Shown: in pieces, positions 18,542 through 27,465 of the stretch | How positions within the stretch are numbered: position 1 is the stretch's first letter | Layout of the letters: every line of letters starts with the position of its first letter | Source of the DNA: Sedimenticola thiotaurini | GTDB taxonomy: Bacteria; Pseudomonadota; Gammaproteobacteria; Chromatiales; Chromatiaceae | Length of the DNA stretch: 60,379 nt | Direction: 5' to 3' | Assembly (NCBI GenBank): GCA_007713595.1 | Contig: VMRY01000043.1 | Coordinates: forward strand, 1 to 60,379 | Position numbers and translations under genes: made by a program | The notes under the pieces: model-generated | The model's input: only the letters and a program-made list of their open reading frames with translations | Told to the model about the DNA's origin: nothing | The model's database searches: none

Positions 18542-20299
18542 ATGAACGATATTGCATTCACTAGTAGTAGTAACGGCAAAGGCGCGCCTCGCTCACTCTC
18601 CATTGCCATGCTTGGCAGCGGTGGATCAGGCGTTATGACAGCAGGTGGACAACTACTGGATGCAGCGGGCCAAGCCGGTTGGTACGGCATGATGACCCGC
18701 TCCTCTGGCCCGCAGATTCGTGGTGGAGAAGCGGCTGCGCTGCTACGTCTTTCGCCTCAACCGGTGGAAACACATAAGGGACGTTTTGATATATTGCTGG
18801 CCATCGACTGGCTGAATGCCGATCGGTTTGTTGGCGAAATCATTCTGGATGAGAAGAGTATTGTTATTGGTGATACCGGCGGAACGGTACCCGACGCCAT
18901 CAGTAACATGGGTGGTCGCTATGTCGAGATCCCTCTGAGCGAACTGGCCAAAGGTATCAGCGGTGGCCGACCCAATATGGTAGCACTGGGCGCCTTGGCC
19001 CAACTGATAGGACTACCAATCAGCGCATTGGAAGTCGTGCTGACCAAATCATTAAAGAAAAAGGGTCAGGAAGCGATTGAAGCCAGCATCGCTGGTATCA
19101 ACGCGGGGGCTGCACAGGCCTCTGAGATACCCGATATCCCGGACTTTTCTGTCACCCCCTCCCCTGAACGGGAACGTTGGAGCATTACCGGTAATGAAGC
19201 GGCCGGCTTGGGCGCTATTCGCGGCGGTGTCCGTTTTGTTGCGGCCTACCCCATCACCCCCGGCACAGAGATCCTTGAGTGGCTGGCACCTAATCTGAAA
19301 AAAGTGGGTGGTGTTCTGGTACAGGCGGAAGATGAACTGGCCTCAATCAATCAGCTGATTGGCGGATCATTTGGTGGCACACCTTCCCTCACGGCCACCT
19401 CAGGGCCGGGTCTTGCTCTGATGATTGAATCTATCGGGCTTGCGGTTGCTTCAGAAACCCCTGTAGTCGTGGTGGATGTAATGCGCGGCGGCCCCTCTAC
19501 AGGTATACCAACAAAATCAGAACAGAGTGATCTCAACATTGCCATCTATGGTCTGCATGGCGATGCGCCCCACATTGTGGTGGCACCCATGTCGATCGGT
19601 GACTGTCTGTTTACCACGCAATGGGCAACCCATCTGGCTGAGACGCTACAAACTGCCTCCATTGTGCTTTCTGATCAATCCCTGGGACAGACCCGTGCAT
19701 TGATCGAGCGCCCTGCCGATATCGCTTTTGTTTCGGGCGGTCGTACGATCACCAGCAAATCAGAGGATTATCGCCGCTATGTGGTTAATGACTCCGGCGT
19801 TTCCCCGATGTCGATCCCAGGCACACCGGGCTGCCAATACACTGCAGATGGTCTGGAACATTCACCAACCGGCACACCATCGAGTCGTGCGGAAGATCAC
19901 ATCCAGCAATTGAACAAGCGCAAACGCAAACTGGATCAGTTTGACTACGGCGATCATTGGGCCCGCACAGAGGGTGAGGGAGAGATAGCTGTACTCACCT
20001 GGGGCTCCAGTACTGGGGCTGTCAGTGAAGCCATAGCAATGCTGGAAGCAGAAGGTCATAAGATCAGATTGATCAGTATGCGTCTGTTGCTTCCTGCACA
20101 ACCTGAACGTTTGGCCGCTGCCCTGTCCGGCGTGGAGAGAATACTGATTGTCGAGCAGTGCCACGGCGCGCAGTTCTACCATTATCTACGGGCACACTAT
20201 GACCTGCCGGGAGAGATTCGATCAATGGCCGTCCCCGGCCCCTTGATGATCCGCCCAGATGATGTCTACAGCGAACTTAAAGCGTGGGAGAACGAATAA
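18542..20299 (+). CDS. korA: 2-oxoacid:ferredoxin oxidoreductase, gamma-alpha fusion
   Basis: A 585-residue subunit in which a gamma domain (about residues 18-190, with GSGGSGVMTAGG and SSGPQIRGGEAA) precedes the alpha or pyrimidine-binding domain (from about 215, AAYPITPGTEILEWLA, TATSGPGLALM, GPSTGIPTKSEQSDL). This is the two-gene KorAB layout of Thauera, where 2-oxoglutarate:ferredoxin oxidoreductase recharges the ferredoxin that drives benzoyl-CoA reductase. It is transcribed away from had-bcr from a shared regulatory region. A second copy lies at 48900-50630. Substrate 2-oxoglutarate is inferred from the neighbours; a different 2-oxoacid cannot be excluded. Confidence 0.88.
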   Translation: MNDIAFTSSSNGKGAPRSLSIAMLGSGGSGVMTAGGQLLDAAGQAGWYGMMTRSSGPQIRGGEAAALLRLSPQPVETHKGRFDILLAIDWLNADRFVGEIILDEKSIVIGDTGGTVPDAISNMGGRYVEIPLSELAKGISGGRPNMVALGALAQLIGLPISALEVVLTKSLKKKGQEAIEASIAGINAGAAQASEIPDIPDFSVTPSPERERWSITGNEAAGLGAIRGGVRFVAAYPITPGTEILEWLAPNLKKVGGVLVQAEDELASINQLIGGSFGGTPSLTATSGPGLALMIESIGLAVASETPVVVVDVMRGGPSTGIPTKSEQSDLNIAIYGLHGDAPHIVVAPMSIGDCLFTTQWATHLAETLQTASIVLSDQSLGQTRALIERPADIAFVSGGRTITSKSEDYRRYVVNDSGVSPMSIPGTPGCQYTADGLEHSPTGTPSSRAEDHIQQLNKRKRKLDQFDYGDHWARTEGEGEIAVLTWGSSTGAVSEAIAMLEAEGHKIRLISMRLLLPAQPERLAAALSGVERILIVEQCHGAQFYHYLRAHYDLPGEIRSMAVPGPLMIRPDDVYSELKAWENE

Positions 20300-21138
20300 T
20301 GGAAACAGCTACCCAGTGTCCCAGCCTGAAACCAAAAGATTACAAGTCTGGCACCAAGCCTGTATGGTGCCCTGGCTGCGGTGATTACAGCGTCCTGCTT
20401 GCCATCACAAAAGCGATGGCAGAGATGAATCTTGCACCTGAGAATGTCGCTCTTGTATCAGGCATTGGTTGCTCGTCACGTCTGCCAGCTTATCTCAATG
20501 TCTATGGGTTTCATGCGGTACACGGACGCGCCCTGCCAGTAGCAACTGGTCTGAAGGTCTCGCGCCCAGATCTAACCGTCCTTGCTGCAGGTGGCGATGG
20601 TGATGGCTTCTCCATTGGCGGCAATCATTTTATGCATGCCTGCCGACGCAATGTAGACATGACCTACATCGTCATGGATAACCAGGTTTATGGCATGACC
20701 AAAGGCCAGGCCTCCCCCACAACTGATCCCGACTGGGATAAGAGCAAGCTCACCCCAGGTGGCACGAAGATCAATCCCTACTACCCACTGGTGGTTGCAC
20801 TGGCATCCGGCGCAAACTTTATTGCCCGAGCATCGAGCACCGATCCCAATGGAGCAGCTAAAGTACTGGTAGACGCCATCAAACATCCCGGCTTTTCATT
20901 TGTGCATATGTTAAGCCCCTGCGTCACCTTCCGCCCGGAGCAGAAAGATTGGAAAAAGATGGTACGTTCAGCACCTGTTGACCCAACGACTGATCCGGCG
21001 GTTGCTGCAAAGCGTCTAATGACTGATGACAACTTTTTCCTTGGCACACTCTACAAAGGTGATCGCGCTCCCTATCAACCGGAGCTGAAGACAACCATCG
21101 AAAACATCTCAGAACTCGACAGAGGATTCATCCTGTGA
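20299..21138 (+). CDS. korB: 2-oxoacid:ferredoxin oxidoreductase beta subunit
   Basis: The thiamine diphosphate-binding beta subunit, 279 residues from the ATG that overlaps the korA stop (TAATG). The cluster and TPP motifs are visible: WCPGCGDYSVL near residue 25, SGIGCSSRLP, the GDGDGFSIGGNHFMHACRRN block with its Mg-binding residues and VMDNQVYGMTKGQASPT. Works with KorA in the cytosol, oxidatively decarboxylating the 2-oxoacid with ferredoxin as acceptor. A longer reading from 20284 adds five residues without a better ribosome site. Confidence 0.92.
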   Translation: METATQCPSLKPKDYKSGTKPVWCPGCGDYSVLLAITKAMAEMNLAPENVALVSGIGCSSRLPAYLNVYGFHAVHGRALPVATGLKVSRPDLTVLAAGGDGDGFSIGGNHFMHACRRNVDMTYIVMDNQVYGMTKGQASPTTDPDWDKSKLTPGGTKINPYYPLVVALASGANFIARASSTDPNGAAKVLVDAIKHPGFSFVHMLSPCVTFRPEQKDWKKMVRSAPVDPTTDPAVAAKRLMTDDNFFLGTLYKGDRAPYQPELKTTIENISELDRGFIL

Positions 21139-21653
21139 ACGAATCAAGCATTCTAAGTAAGGCTGAACTGTTGGCCCGTACTTTGACTATGCTTTCTGAA
21201 ACAGTGGACCGGTACGATCTGTTTGCTGATCAGATGGATGTGGTCAATAACCCGGAAGCTGCGAATATCTTTCGCTGGCTCTCTAACAAACAAAACAGCC
21301 GGACTCAAGTGGTACAAAAGTTAAGTGAAGGATTGGAGTTACCCCATATCTCACCCTGGGATTATGACTGGGATGACGCCATCAATACTGAAGTACCTGG
21401 TCATAGCAGTGCCCACTATATGATGACGCCCTATCACACACTCAGTCTGGCCATTGATGTAGAACAGAGCGCAGCAAACTTATTCAGTGAAATAGAACGT
21501 ACCGCACAATCGCCAGAAACAAAAAAGCTTGCGCGAGGTTTTGCACGCGAAGCAAACGAGTTTTGTGATTACTTAAAGGTTAAACGCTCCGAGCATCCAA
21601 TGCCTGAAGCCGGATGGGATGAGGATCATGATCCTCCATTGTTACTCGAATAG
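21135..21653 (+). CDS. Ferritin-like small protein linked to korB
   Basis: A 172-residue all-helical protein that starts at a GTG overlapping the korB stop, so it is coupled to KorB translation. Its two helix pairs resemble the rubrerythrin/ferritin-like fold: segment 27-64 (FADQMDVV..FRWLSNKQNSR) and 105-148 (LAIDVEQSAANLFSEIE..FAREANEFCDYL). The usual ExxH iron ligands are mostly absent: where EExxH is expected the sequence reads KQNSR and EANEFC. It may therefore be a structural or assembly partner of KorAB rather than an iron enzyme. I do not know a described function; the fold call is tentative. Confidence 0.65.
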   Translation: MNESSILSKAELLARTLTMLSETVDRYDLFADQMDVVNNPEAANIFRWLSNKQNSRTQVVQKLSEGLELPHISPWDYDWDDAINTEVPGHSSAHYMMTPYHTLSLAIDVEQSAANLFSEIERTAQSPETKKLARGFAREANEFCDYLKVKRSEHPMPEAGWDEDHDPPLLLE

Positions 21654-21727
21654 TTACATATGATACTTTTTTTCAATTCCGATTTATGCGGTACTTAAAT
21701 AACTAAAAACAGGTAGCAATATGACAT

Positions 21728-21753
21728 ATATCAGTTATTTCTCAATCTGATAT
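21728..21753. promoter_or_regulatory. Inverted repeat, candidate operator of pad operon
   Basis: ATATCAG, 12 bases, CTGATAT: exact 7-bp arms. It ends eight bases before a likely -35 box, so its centre is about 55 bases before the expected transcription start, a usual place for an activator dimer. The half-site ATATCAG recurs at 35362-35368 just ahead of the BzdR-like regulator gene. Confidence 0.5.
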
Positions 21754-21761
21754 AAAACAAG

Positions 21762-21789
21762 TTGACGTTCTGTAAATTTAGTTTATTTT
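21762..21789 (+). promoter_or_regulatory. Probable promoter of the pad operon
   Basis: TTGACG (21762-21767), 16 bases, TATTTT (21784-21789), about 100 bases before the thioesterase ATG in an AT-rich 239-base gap. The weaker -10 together with the upstream inverted repeat fits an activated promoter. Confidence 0.55.
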
Positions 21790-21892
21790 GAAACTATTAT
21801 TACACAACAAGACTGAAACTAATTCCATCGCACAAGAAACAATGTGCTGACGTTTTTCCAGAAACCAACAACAGACCATAAAGGCAAAGGCC

Positions 21893-22297
21893 ATGAAAGA
21901 GAGCTTGCAAGCAGGACTTACCAAAACTGATCGCTATGAGATTGACAAACCACGCACGGTAAATTTTGTTGGTGATGAGTGTGCTGTCTACTCAACACCG
22001 AGCCTTATTTATGACATGGAAGTAACCAGTCGCAATCTCCTGCTGGAACACCTGGATGAAGGGGAAGATTCTGTCGGAACGCGCGTGGAGATGGATCATA
22101 CCGGCGCCACCCTGCTCGGCATGTGGGTTGAGATAACAGCTACTATTACAGAAGTCAAAGGTCGCATGGTGAGTTATGAATTCACTGCCCGCGATGCCCT
22201 GGAAAATGTCGCCAAGGGAAAACACTATCGATTTGTAGTGGACACCGCCCAGACAGCCGAACGTCTAAAAGCCAAGGCAGCAAAAGCAAATAGCTAA
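21893..22297 (+). CDS. FlK-like hotdog thioesterase
   Basis: A 134-residue hotdog-fold protein resembling fluoroacetyl-CoA thioesterase FlK. The FlK triad Thr42/Glu50/His76 has counterparts at T35 (YSTPSL), E43 (DMEVTSR) and H69 (DHTGAT), with exactly the same spacing of 8 and 26 residues. The FTARDALENVAKGKHYRFVVD C-terminal strand pair is also typical. It is the first gene of the pad operon, 12 bases before padB. PadBCD oxidises phenylacetyl-CoA at the alpha carbon; the expected phenylglyoxylyl-CoA must be hydrolysed to phenylglyoxylate, so this protein may supply that hydrolysis or clear dead-end acyl-CoAs. The role is inference. Confidence 0.82.
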   Translation: MKESLQAGLTKTDRYEIDKPRTVNFVGDECAVYSTPSLIYDMEVTSRNLLLEHLDEGEDSVGTRVEMDHTGATLLGMWVEITATITEVKGRMVSYEFTARDALENVAKGKHYRFVVDTAQTAERLKAKAAKANS

Positions 22298-22309
22298 AGG
22301 CAGACCAGT

Positions 22310-25045
22310 ATGAGCCAGAATTCACCCACAGGTAATACCAAGATCCCGACATACTGTTACCAGTGTGTTGCGGGACCTGATCTACTCAATGTCCGAGTAG
22401 AAGATGGCATCGCTACTGAAGTACAACCAAACTTTGGCGCAGCAGATTGCACACCTGCCGGCGGCAAAGTCTGTGTTAAGGCTTTCGGGTTGATTCAAAA
22501 GGTTTACAACCCGCATCGTATTCTTACGCCGATGAAGCGCACCAATCCGAAAAAAGGGCGTAACGAAGACCCAAAGTTTGTCCCGATCAGTTGGGATGAA
22601 GCACTCGATACGATCGCGGAGAAGGTCAACAAAATTCAGGCTGAGGGAAAGATTGACGAAGCGGGTTATCCCCGCGTCGCTGCCAGTTTTGGTGGCGGCG
22701 GTACGTCAACCTATTACATGGGTACCTTCCCGGCATTCCTGAGTACGCTCACTCCCATCGACATGGGTTTTGGTAGCGGCCAGGGTGTCAAGTGTTACCA
22801 CTCTGAACATCTGTATGGAGAGCTCTGGCATCGTGCCTTTATTGTGGCTCCAGACACACCCAAATGTGATTACATTATCTCCTTCGGAATGAATATCGAA
22901 GCTTCAGGCGGCGTGTGCGGTGTTCGTCGTCATGCCGATGCACGCGATCGTGGTGTGAAGCGAATTCAGATTGAACCACATCTTTCCCAGACAGGTGCAG
23001 CCTCTGCAGAATGGGTACCGATCAAACCAAAAACTGACCCGGCATTTATGTACGCACTGATTCATGTGCTATTGCATGAACAACGCGACCGACTGGACAA
23101 AGTGTTTTTGCGGGATCGTACGGGATCACCCTATCTGGTGGCACCAAATGGCTTCTATCTGCGCGATCCTGAAACAAAGAAACCACTGGTCTATGACCTG
23201 AAGAGCAAGCAAGCTGTACCCTTTGATACTGCTGATATTGAACCAGCGCTGGAGGGTCAGTTTGTCTTGAGCGGCATCGAACTCGGTGCCGATAATGATA
23301 AGTGGGAACACCACGACATCAAGGTTACCACTGCGTTTGAAAAACTGATTGAACACATGAAGCCGTTCACCCCGTTGTGGGCAGCGCGTGTCTGCGACGT
23401 GGATAACAAGATTATTCGTCGCATCGCACTGGAGTATCTGGACCACGCCAAGGTGGGTGAGACCATTGAGGTCGATGGTCGTACCATGCCGTTACGCCCG
23501 GTGGCCGTAACCTTGGGCAAAACCGTAAACAATGGTTGGGGCGGTTATCACTGCTGCTGGGCCCGGACCATGCTGGCAGTTCTCGTCGGCGCACTGGAAG
23601 TACCTGGTGGCACCATTGGCACCACGGTGCGTATTAATCGTCCAGCCTCAGATCGCAATGACAGCGTCAAACTTTCAGAAGATGGTTTTCTCGCCTACCC
23701 GATGAATCCAACCGACAAAGAGAACTGGCTGGCTAAACCAGATGTGCGCAACGCTAACCGCACCCTGATACCACTGGTCGGCAACTCGGCCTGGAGTCAG
23801 GCACTGGGTCCTACCCACCTTGCCTGGATGCAGCAGGATAAAGGCCCCGATCACTGGCCACAGGCCACCAAGCCTGATCTGTGGTTTGTCTACCGCACCA
23901 ACCCGGCGGTCTCCTTCTGGGATACCAACCAGATCACCAATACCATTGCCACTTTTCCGTTTACGGTCTGTTTCGCCTACACCCGTGACGAAACCAATCA
24001 CATGGCTGATATCCTGCTTCCCGACAGAACTGATCTTGAAGGACTACAACTGATCCGGGTCGGTGGAACCAAGTTTATCGAGCAGTTCTGGGATCACCAG
24101 GGATTTGCCCTGCGTCAGCCTGTGACAGAGCCCCAGGGTGATACCCGCGACTTTACCTGGATCAGTACCGAACTCGCGAAACGCTGCAATGTACTGGAAC
24201 AGTACAACAAGGCGCTCAACCGCGGGGCAGCGGGTGTTGCACTAAAAACAGACAAGTACGACTTCAGCCTCGACATCACAAAAGAGCATGATGTTGAGAC
24301 TATCTGGGACGCCAACTGCAAGGCCGCCAGCGCAGAGATTACTGGTGGAAAAGAGCAACAGGGACTGGAGTATTACAAAGAAAAAGGCTATCGACTGACC
24401 GATTTCCCGCGCATCAAATGGTACCTCACCGCCAAGATGGAAGATGAGGGGGTTCGTTATGAACTGCCCTATCAAGAGACCCTGAAACGGGTCGGTGTCC
24501 AGTTGGGCAGACGTCTGCATGAGAAAGGCATCAGCTGGTGGGATGAGCAGCTCGAGGAGTATGAAGCACTGCCTGACATGATGGATTTTCAGGCCCTCTG
24601 GGAGGGTGCTCTGGAACGTAATTTCGGCGTCGATATCAGTGACTATCCCTTCTGGTTGGTCACTTCCCGCAGTATGCAGTACGCCTGGGGCGGCAACGTC
24701 TCCATCCAGATGATTCGTGAAGTCTCAAAGAATATTGGTACACACGGCGGACTGGTAATGAACACCGGCAGGGCCCACAAGATGGGACTGAAAGACGGCG
24801 ACCGGGTAGAGATCACCTCACCGCTCAGTGCCACCCGCGGCATCCTGGTGACCCGCGAGGGTATCCGACCTGACACCCTGATGCTGATGGGCCAGTTCGA
24901 CCACTGGGCCACCCCCTTTGCCAAAGATTTTGATGTGCCAAGCATGAACGCACTGGTACCCATGCTATTGGATCTGACGGATTCAAGTGGTTCAGGTGCA
25001 GACTTGGCCAGAGTAAAGATCAAGAAGATTGGAGATGCCAAATGA
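22310..25045 (+). CDS. padB: Phenylacetyl-CoA:acceptor oxidoreductase, Mo subunit
   Basis: A 911-residue molybdopterin oxidoreductase of the DMSO-reductase family. The N terminus holds an iron-sulfur site (CYQCVAG at residues 16-22, then GGKVCVKAFG), followed by FGGGGTSTYYMG, the cofactor-binding middle (SFGMNIEASGGVCGVRRHAD, QIEPHLSQTGA) and the C-terminal GRAHKMGLKDGDRVEI beta-barrel typical of the family. Best match by length and context is PadB of Thauera/Azoarcus, which converts phenylacetyl-CoA to phenylglyoxylate with quinone as acceptor. No Tat signal is seen, so the active site faces the cytoplasm. The stop overlaps the padC start (ATGA). Confidence 0.92.
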   Translation: MSQNSPTGNTKIPTYCYQCVAGPDLLNVRVEDGIATEVQPNFGAADCTPAGGKVCVKAFGLIQKVYNPHRILTPMKRTNPKKGRNEDPKFVPISWDEALDTIAEKVNKIQAEGKIDEAGYPRVAASFGGGGTSTYYMGTFPAFLSTLTPIDMGFGSGQGVKCYHSEHLYGELWHRAFIVAPDTPKCDYIISFGMNIEASGGVCGVRRHADARDRGVKRIQIEPHLSQTGAASAEWVPIKPKTDPAFMYALIHVLLHEQRDRLDKVFLRDRTGSPYLVAPNGFYLRDPETKKPLVYDLKSKQAVPFDTADIEPALEGQFVLSGIELGADNDKWEHHDIKVTTAFEKLIEHMKPFTPLWAARVCDVDNKIIRRIALEYLDHAKVGETIEVDGRTMPLRPVAVTLGKTVNNGWGGYHCCWARTMLAVLVGALEVPGGTIGTTVRINRPASDRNDSVKLSEDGFLAYPMNPTDKENWLAKPDVRNANRTLIPLVGNSAWSQALGPTHLAWMQQDKGPDHWPQATKPDLWFVYRTNPAVSFWDTNQITNTIATFPFTVCFAYTRDETNHMADILLPDRTDLEGLQLIRVGGTKFIEQFWDHQGFALRQPVTEPQGDTRDFTWISTELAKRCNVLEQYNKALNRGAAGVALKTDKYDFSLDITKEHDVETIWDANCKAASAEITGGKEQQGLEYYKEKGYRLTDFPRIKWYLTAKMEDEGVRYELPYQETLKRVGVQLGRRLHEKGISWWDEQLEEYEALPDMMDFQALWEGALERNFGVDISDYPFWLVTSRSMQYAWGGNVSIQMIREVSKNIGTHGGLVMNTGRAHKMGLKDGDRVEITSPLSATRGILVTREGIRPDTLMLMGQFDHWATPFAKDFDVPSMNALVPMLLDLTDSSGSGADLARVKIKKIGDAK

Positions 25046-25695
25046 CCCGCTATGTAATGGTCGCTGACATCAACCGTTGCGTCGGTTGCCAGACCTGCAC
25101 AGCCGCCTGCAAACACACCAATGCCACTGCACCCGGCGTGCAGTGGCGCAAGGTACTGGATTTTGAAGTCGGTACTTACCCCAATGTGCAGCGTGCATTT
25201 ATCCCGGTTGGTTGCAATCACTGTCTGGAAGCCCCCTGTGCCGATGTCTGCCCGACTTTGGCCACCTATAAGCGCCCCGATGGCATTGTCTCGATCAATT
25301 ATGATCTCTGCATTGGTTGTGCCTACTGCATTCAGGCCTGCCCTTATCAGGCGCGGGATCGGGTGGATATACCGAATAAGGCCTACGGCAAAGAGTTCGG
25401 CCAGATGAAGCATGAACAGAAAGTGCCGCACTCGGAACGCAGAGCCGTGGCGCAGAAGTGCACCTTCTGCTCTGACCGCATCGACTACGGCACCGCCAAC
25501 GGCCTGACACCCGGCATTGATCCTGATGCCACACCGGCCTGCGCCAACTCCTGTATTGCCAACGCGCTGACCTTCGGTGACATTGATGATCCCAACAGCA
25601 ATGTCTCTGAACTGCTGCGCACACATGAGCACTTCCAGATGCACGAAGAGCTGGAAACCGGCTCGGGCTTCTACTATCTATGGGAGCGTAAATAA
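25042..25695 (+). CDS. padC: Phenylacetyl-CoA oxidoreductase, 4[4Fe-4S] subunit
   Basis: A 217-residue DmsB/NrfC-type electron-transfer protein with four cluster motifs in order: CVGCQTCTAACK (residue 12 onward), CNHCLEAPCADVCP, CIGCAYCIQACP and CTFCSDR with later CANSCIANAL. It carries electrons from the Mo subunit PadB to the membrane subunit PadD. Its ATG overlaps the padB stop by four bases and its stop overlaps the padD start (TAATG). Confidence 0.92.
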   Translation: MTRYVMVADINRCVGCQTCTAACKHTNATAPGVQWRKVLDFEVGTYPNVQRAFIPVGCNHCLEAPCADVCPTLATYKRPDGIVSINYDLCIGCAYCIQACPYQARDRVDIPNKAYGKEFGQMKHEQKVPHSERRAVAQKCTFCSDRIDYGTANGLTPGIDPDATPACANSCIANALTFGDIDDPNSNVSELLRTHEHFQMHEELETGSGFYYLWERK

Positions 25696-26579
25696 TGTTG
25701 GGTCCAACTTTGCAAAAACGCTGGGACTGGCGAGCAGCAGGTAACTTCATCTGTGGCGGCACCGGGACCGGACTGATGATCCTGGCGGCCACGCTCTCTG
25801 CCATGGGACTCGCTACTACCAATTATGCCCTGCTAGCCAGCTTATTCGTTGCAGCGGGCTTGGGACTGGTCTGGCTTGAGATTGGCCGGCCCCTTCGCTC
25901 AATGAACGTGTTCCGTAACCCTGCCACCTCCTGGATGACACGGGAAGGCATGGTGGCCCTGCTATTGATACCCATGGGGATACTCACTTTCTTTATTGAG
26001 TCAAACTCACTGCTGGTATTAACGGCGCTGCCTGCTGCCTTCTTCCTGTTTGCCCAGGCCCGCATACTGCATATGGCAAAGGGTATCCCGGCCTGGCGTA
26101 CGCATGCCATCAATCCAATGATCCTGACAACGGGTCTTGTTGAAGGGATGGGGGTACTGCTGATCCTGACCGGTCTCATCAGCGGCAACATCGAGGCGTT
26201 CTTCAAAGGCTACGGCTGGATAGTTGCGCTGTCACTGGTTTTCCTGCGTGGCGTCGCCTGGCTGAACTACCGCTACTCCCTCTCCAACAATGCACCGGAA
26301 CAGACCCTCAGAGTGCTGGAGCGGTCCAATATCGTCATTGTTCTGCTGGGCTTCGCAACACCCATCGTGTTGCTGTTCATGGGCAAGCAGTATGCAGTCT
26401 ATCAGTTAGGGCTGGCTGCTGCAGCCGGTGCTTTCATGCTATTCACAGGCTGGTTCCTAAAATACCAGATCATCATCTACGCCGCCTATTACCAGGGCTT
26501 TGCCATCACACACACACCCGCTCGCGGTGCTGGCAAACCCGGCCCCGGGCTGAAGCCTGGCTGGAGATTACCGCAATGA
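25695..26579 (+). CDS. padD: Phenylacetyl-CoA oxidoreductase, membrane subunit
   Basis: A 294-residue DmsC/NrfD-like integral membrane protein with about eight hydrophobic helices (for example TGLMILAATLSAMGLA, GLVWLEIGRPLRSMN, MVALLLIPMGILTFFIE, IVIVLLGFATPIVLLFMG). The RPLRSMNVFRNPATSWMTRE segment after the second helix is typical of the family. It anchors PadBC and passes electrons to the quinone pool. The stop overlaps the padE start. Confidence 0.9.
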   Translation: MLGPTLQKRWDWRAAGNFICGGTGTGLMILAATLSAMGLATTNYALLASLFVAAGLGLVWLEIGRPLRSMNVFRNPATSWMTREGMVALLLIPMGILTFFIESNSLLVLTALPAAFFLFAQARILHMAKGIPAWRTHAINPMILTTGLVEGMGVLLILTGLISGNIEAFFKGYGWIVALSLVFLRGVAWLNYRYSLSNNAPEQTLRVLERSNIVIVLLGFATPIVLLFMGKQYAVYQLGLAAAAGAFMLFTGWFLKYQIIIYAAYYQGFAITHTPARGAGKPGPGLKPGWRLPQ

Positions 26580-27175
26580 CAACTGCCGTAGCACAAAAGA
26601 CAACTCACGAAGTACGACTGCATGGCCGTGGCGGTCAGGGTGCCGTGCTGGCATCAAAGATACTCGCCAAGGCCATCGCCATGAGCGGTCTGTACGTGAC
26701 GGCCATTCCCGCCTTTGGCTTTGAAAGACGTGGCGCACCGGTTGCGGCATTCATGCGTTACTCGGAAAAACCACTACGGGCCGTCACCAATATTTATGAT
26801 CCCGATTACATCATCTGTATCGATCCCAGCATTCCAAAAGCGGTGGATATTTTTGCCGGTGTTCAGCCCAACAGCACTTTGATTCAGGCCACCCGACATG
26901 CGGTGGAATCACTCAACTGTCCTGGGGACATCAGCACAGTCGTGCTATGCGATGCTGTCAAAATCGGCATGGAAGTGTTCAGGCGCCCCATCACCAACAC
27001 CATCATGCTGGGTGCATTTGCCCGGGCAACCGGCATCATCACCATGGATGAGTTACGTGCCGGACTGGAGTCCGCCAATTTCCGCGATGCCGGCCTGGAA
27101 CAGAACCTGATCGCAGTTGAACGCGGTTATAACGAAGCGATTATTAAACAGCGACAAGGAGACGTGTGGGTATGA
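26576..27175 (+). CDS. padE: Phenylglyoxylate dehydrogenase gamma subunit
   Basis: A 199-residue POR/KOR gamma-domain protein with the GRGGQGAVLASKILAKA loop near residue 15 and the PAFGFERRGAPVAAFMRYS segment. In Azoarcus, PadEFGHI form phenylglyoxylate:NAD (or acceptor) oxidoreductase, which converts phenylglyoxylate, CoA and NAD to benzoyl-CoA, CO2 and NADH. Here the gamma subunit is separate, in contrast to the gamma-alpha fusion of KorA in this window. Starts inside the padD stop. Confidence 0.92.
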   Translation: MTTAVAQKTTHEVRLHGRGGQGAVLASKILAKAIAMSGLYVTAIPAFGFERRGAPVAAFMRYSEKPLRAVTNIYDPDYIICIDPSIPKAVDIFAGVQPNSTLIQATRHAVESLNCPGDISTVVLCDAVKIGMEVFRRPITNTIMLGAFARATGIITMDELRAGLESANFRDAGLEQNLIAVERGYNEAIIKQRQGDVWV

Positions 27176-27465
27176 GTAAGATGAAGGCCCATCCACGACC
27201 CGATATGAGTCAGGTGCCGGACAATCTCTGTCCGATAGCCACAATTGAAAATCCCATGCTGCCTGGTGACTGGCGCGCTGAGCGCCCTATTGTCGACCGA
27301 GCCAAGTGTGTCAAGTGTGGCATCTGCTGGATCTTCTGTCCGGTACAGTGCATCGTCGAAAAACGCGCCTGGTTTGATGTCAACTACGACACCTGCAAGG
27401 GTTGCGGCATCTGCGCTGTAGAGTGCCCGCAGAATGCCATCAAGATGATAGAGGAGGTCAAATAA
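27172..27465 (+). CDS. padF: Phenylglyoxylate dehydrogenase delta (ferredoxin) subunit
   Basis: A 97-residue protein with two [4Fe-4S] motifs, CVKCGICWIFCP and CKGCGICAVECP, about residues 43 and 73, as in pyruvate oxidoreductase delta subunits. The ATG at 27172 overlaps the padE stop (ATGA) and is preceded by AAGGAG at ten bases; a GTG two codons upstream is the alternative. The stop overlaps the padG start as TAATG. Confidence 0.92.
   Translation: MSKMKAHPRPDMSQVPDNLCPIATIENPMLPGDWRAERPIVDRAKCVKCGICWIFCPVQCIVEKRAWFDVNYDTCKGCGICAVECPQNAIKMIEEVK

Noticed and set aside
24643-25644. 333-codon frame antisense to padB/padC
   Set aside because: It lies wholly opposite two clear genes, has no recognisable domain, and mirrors their codon bias.
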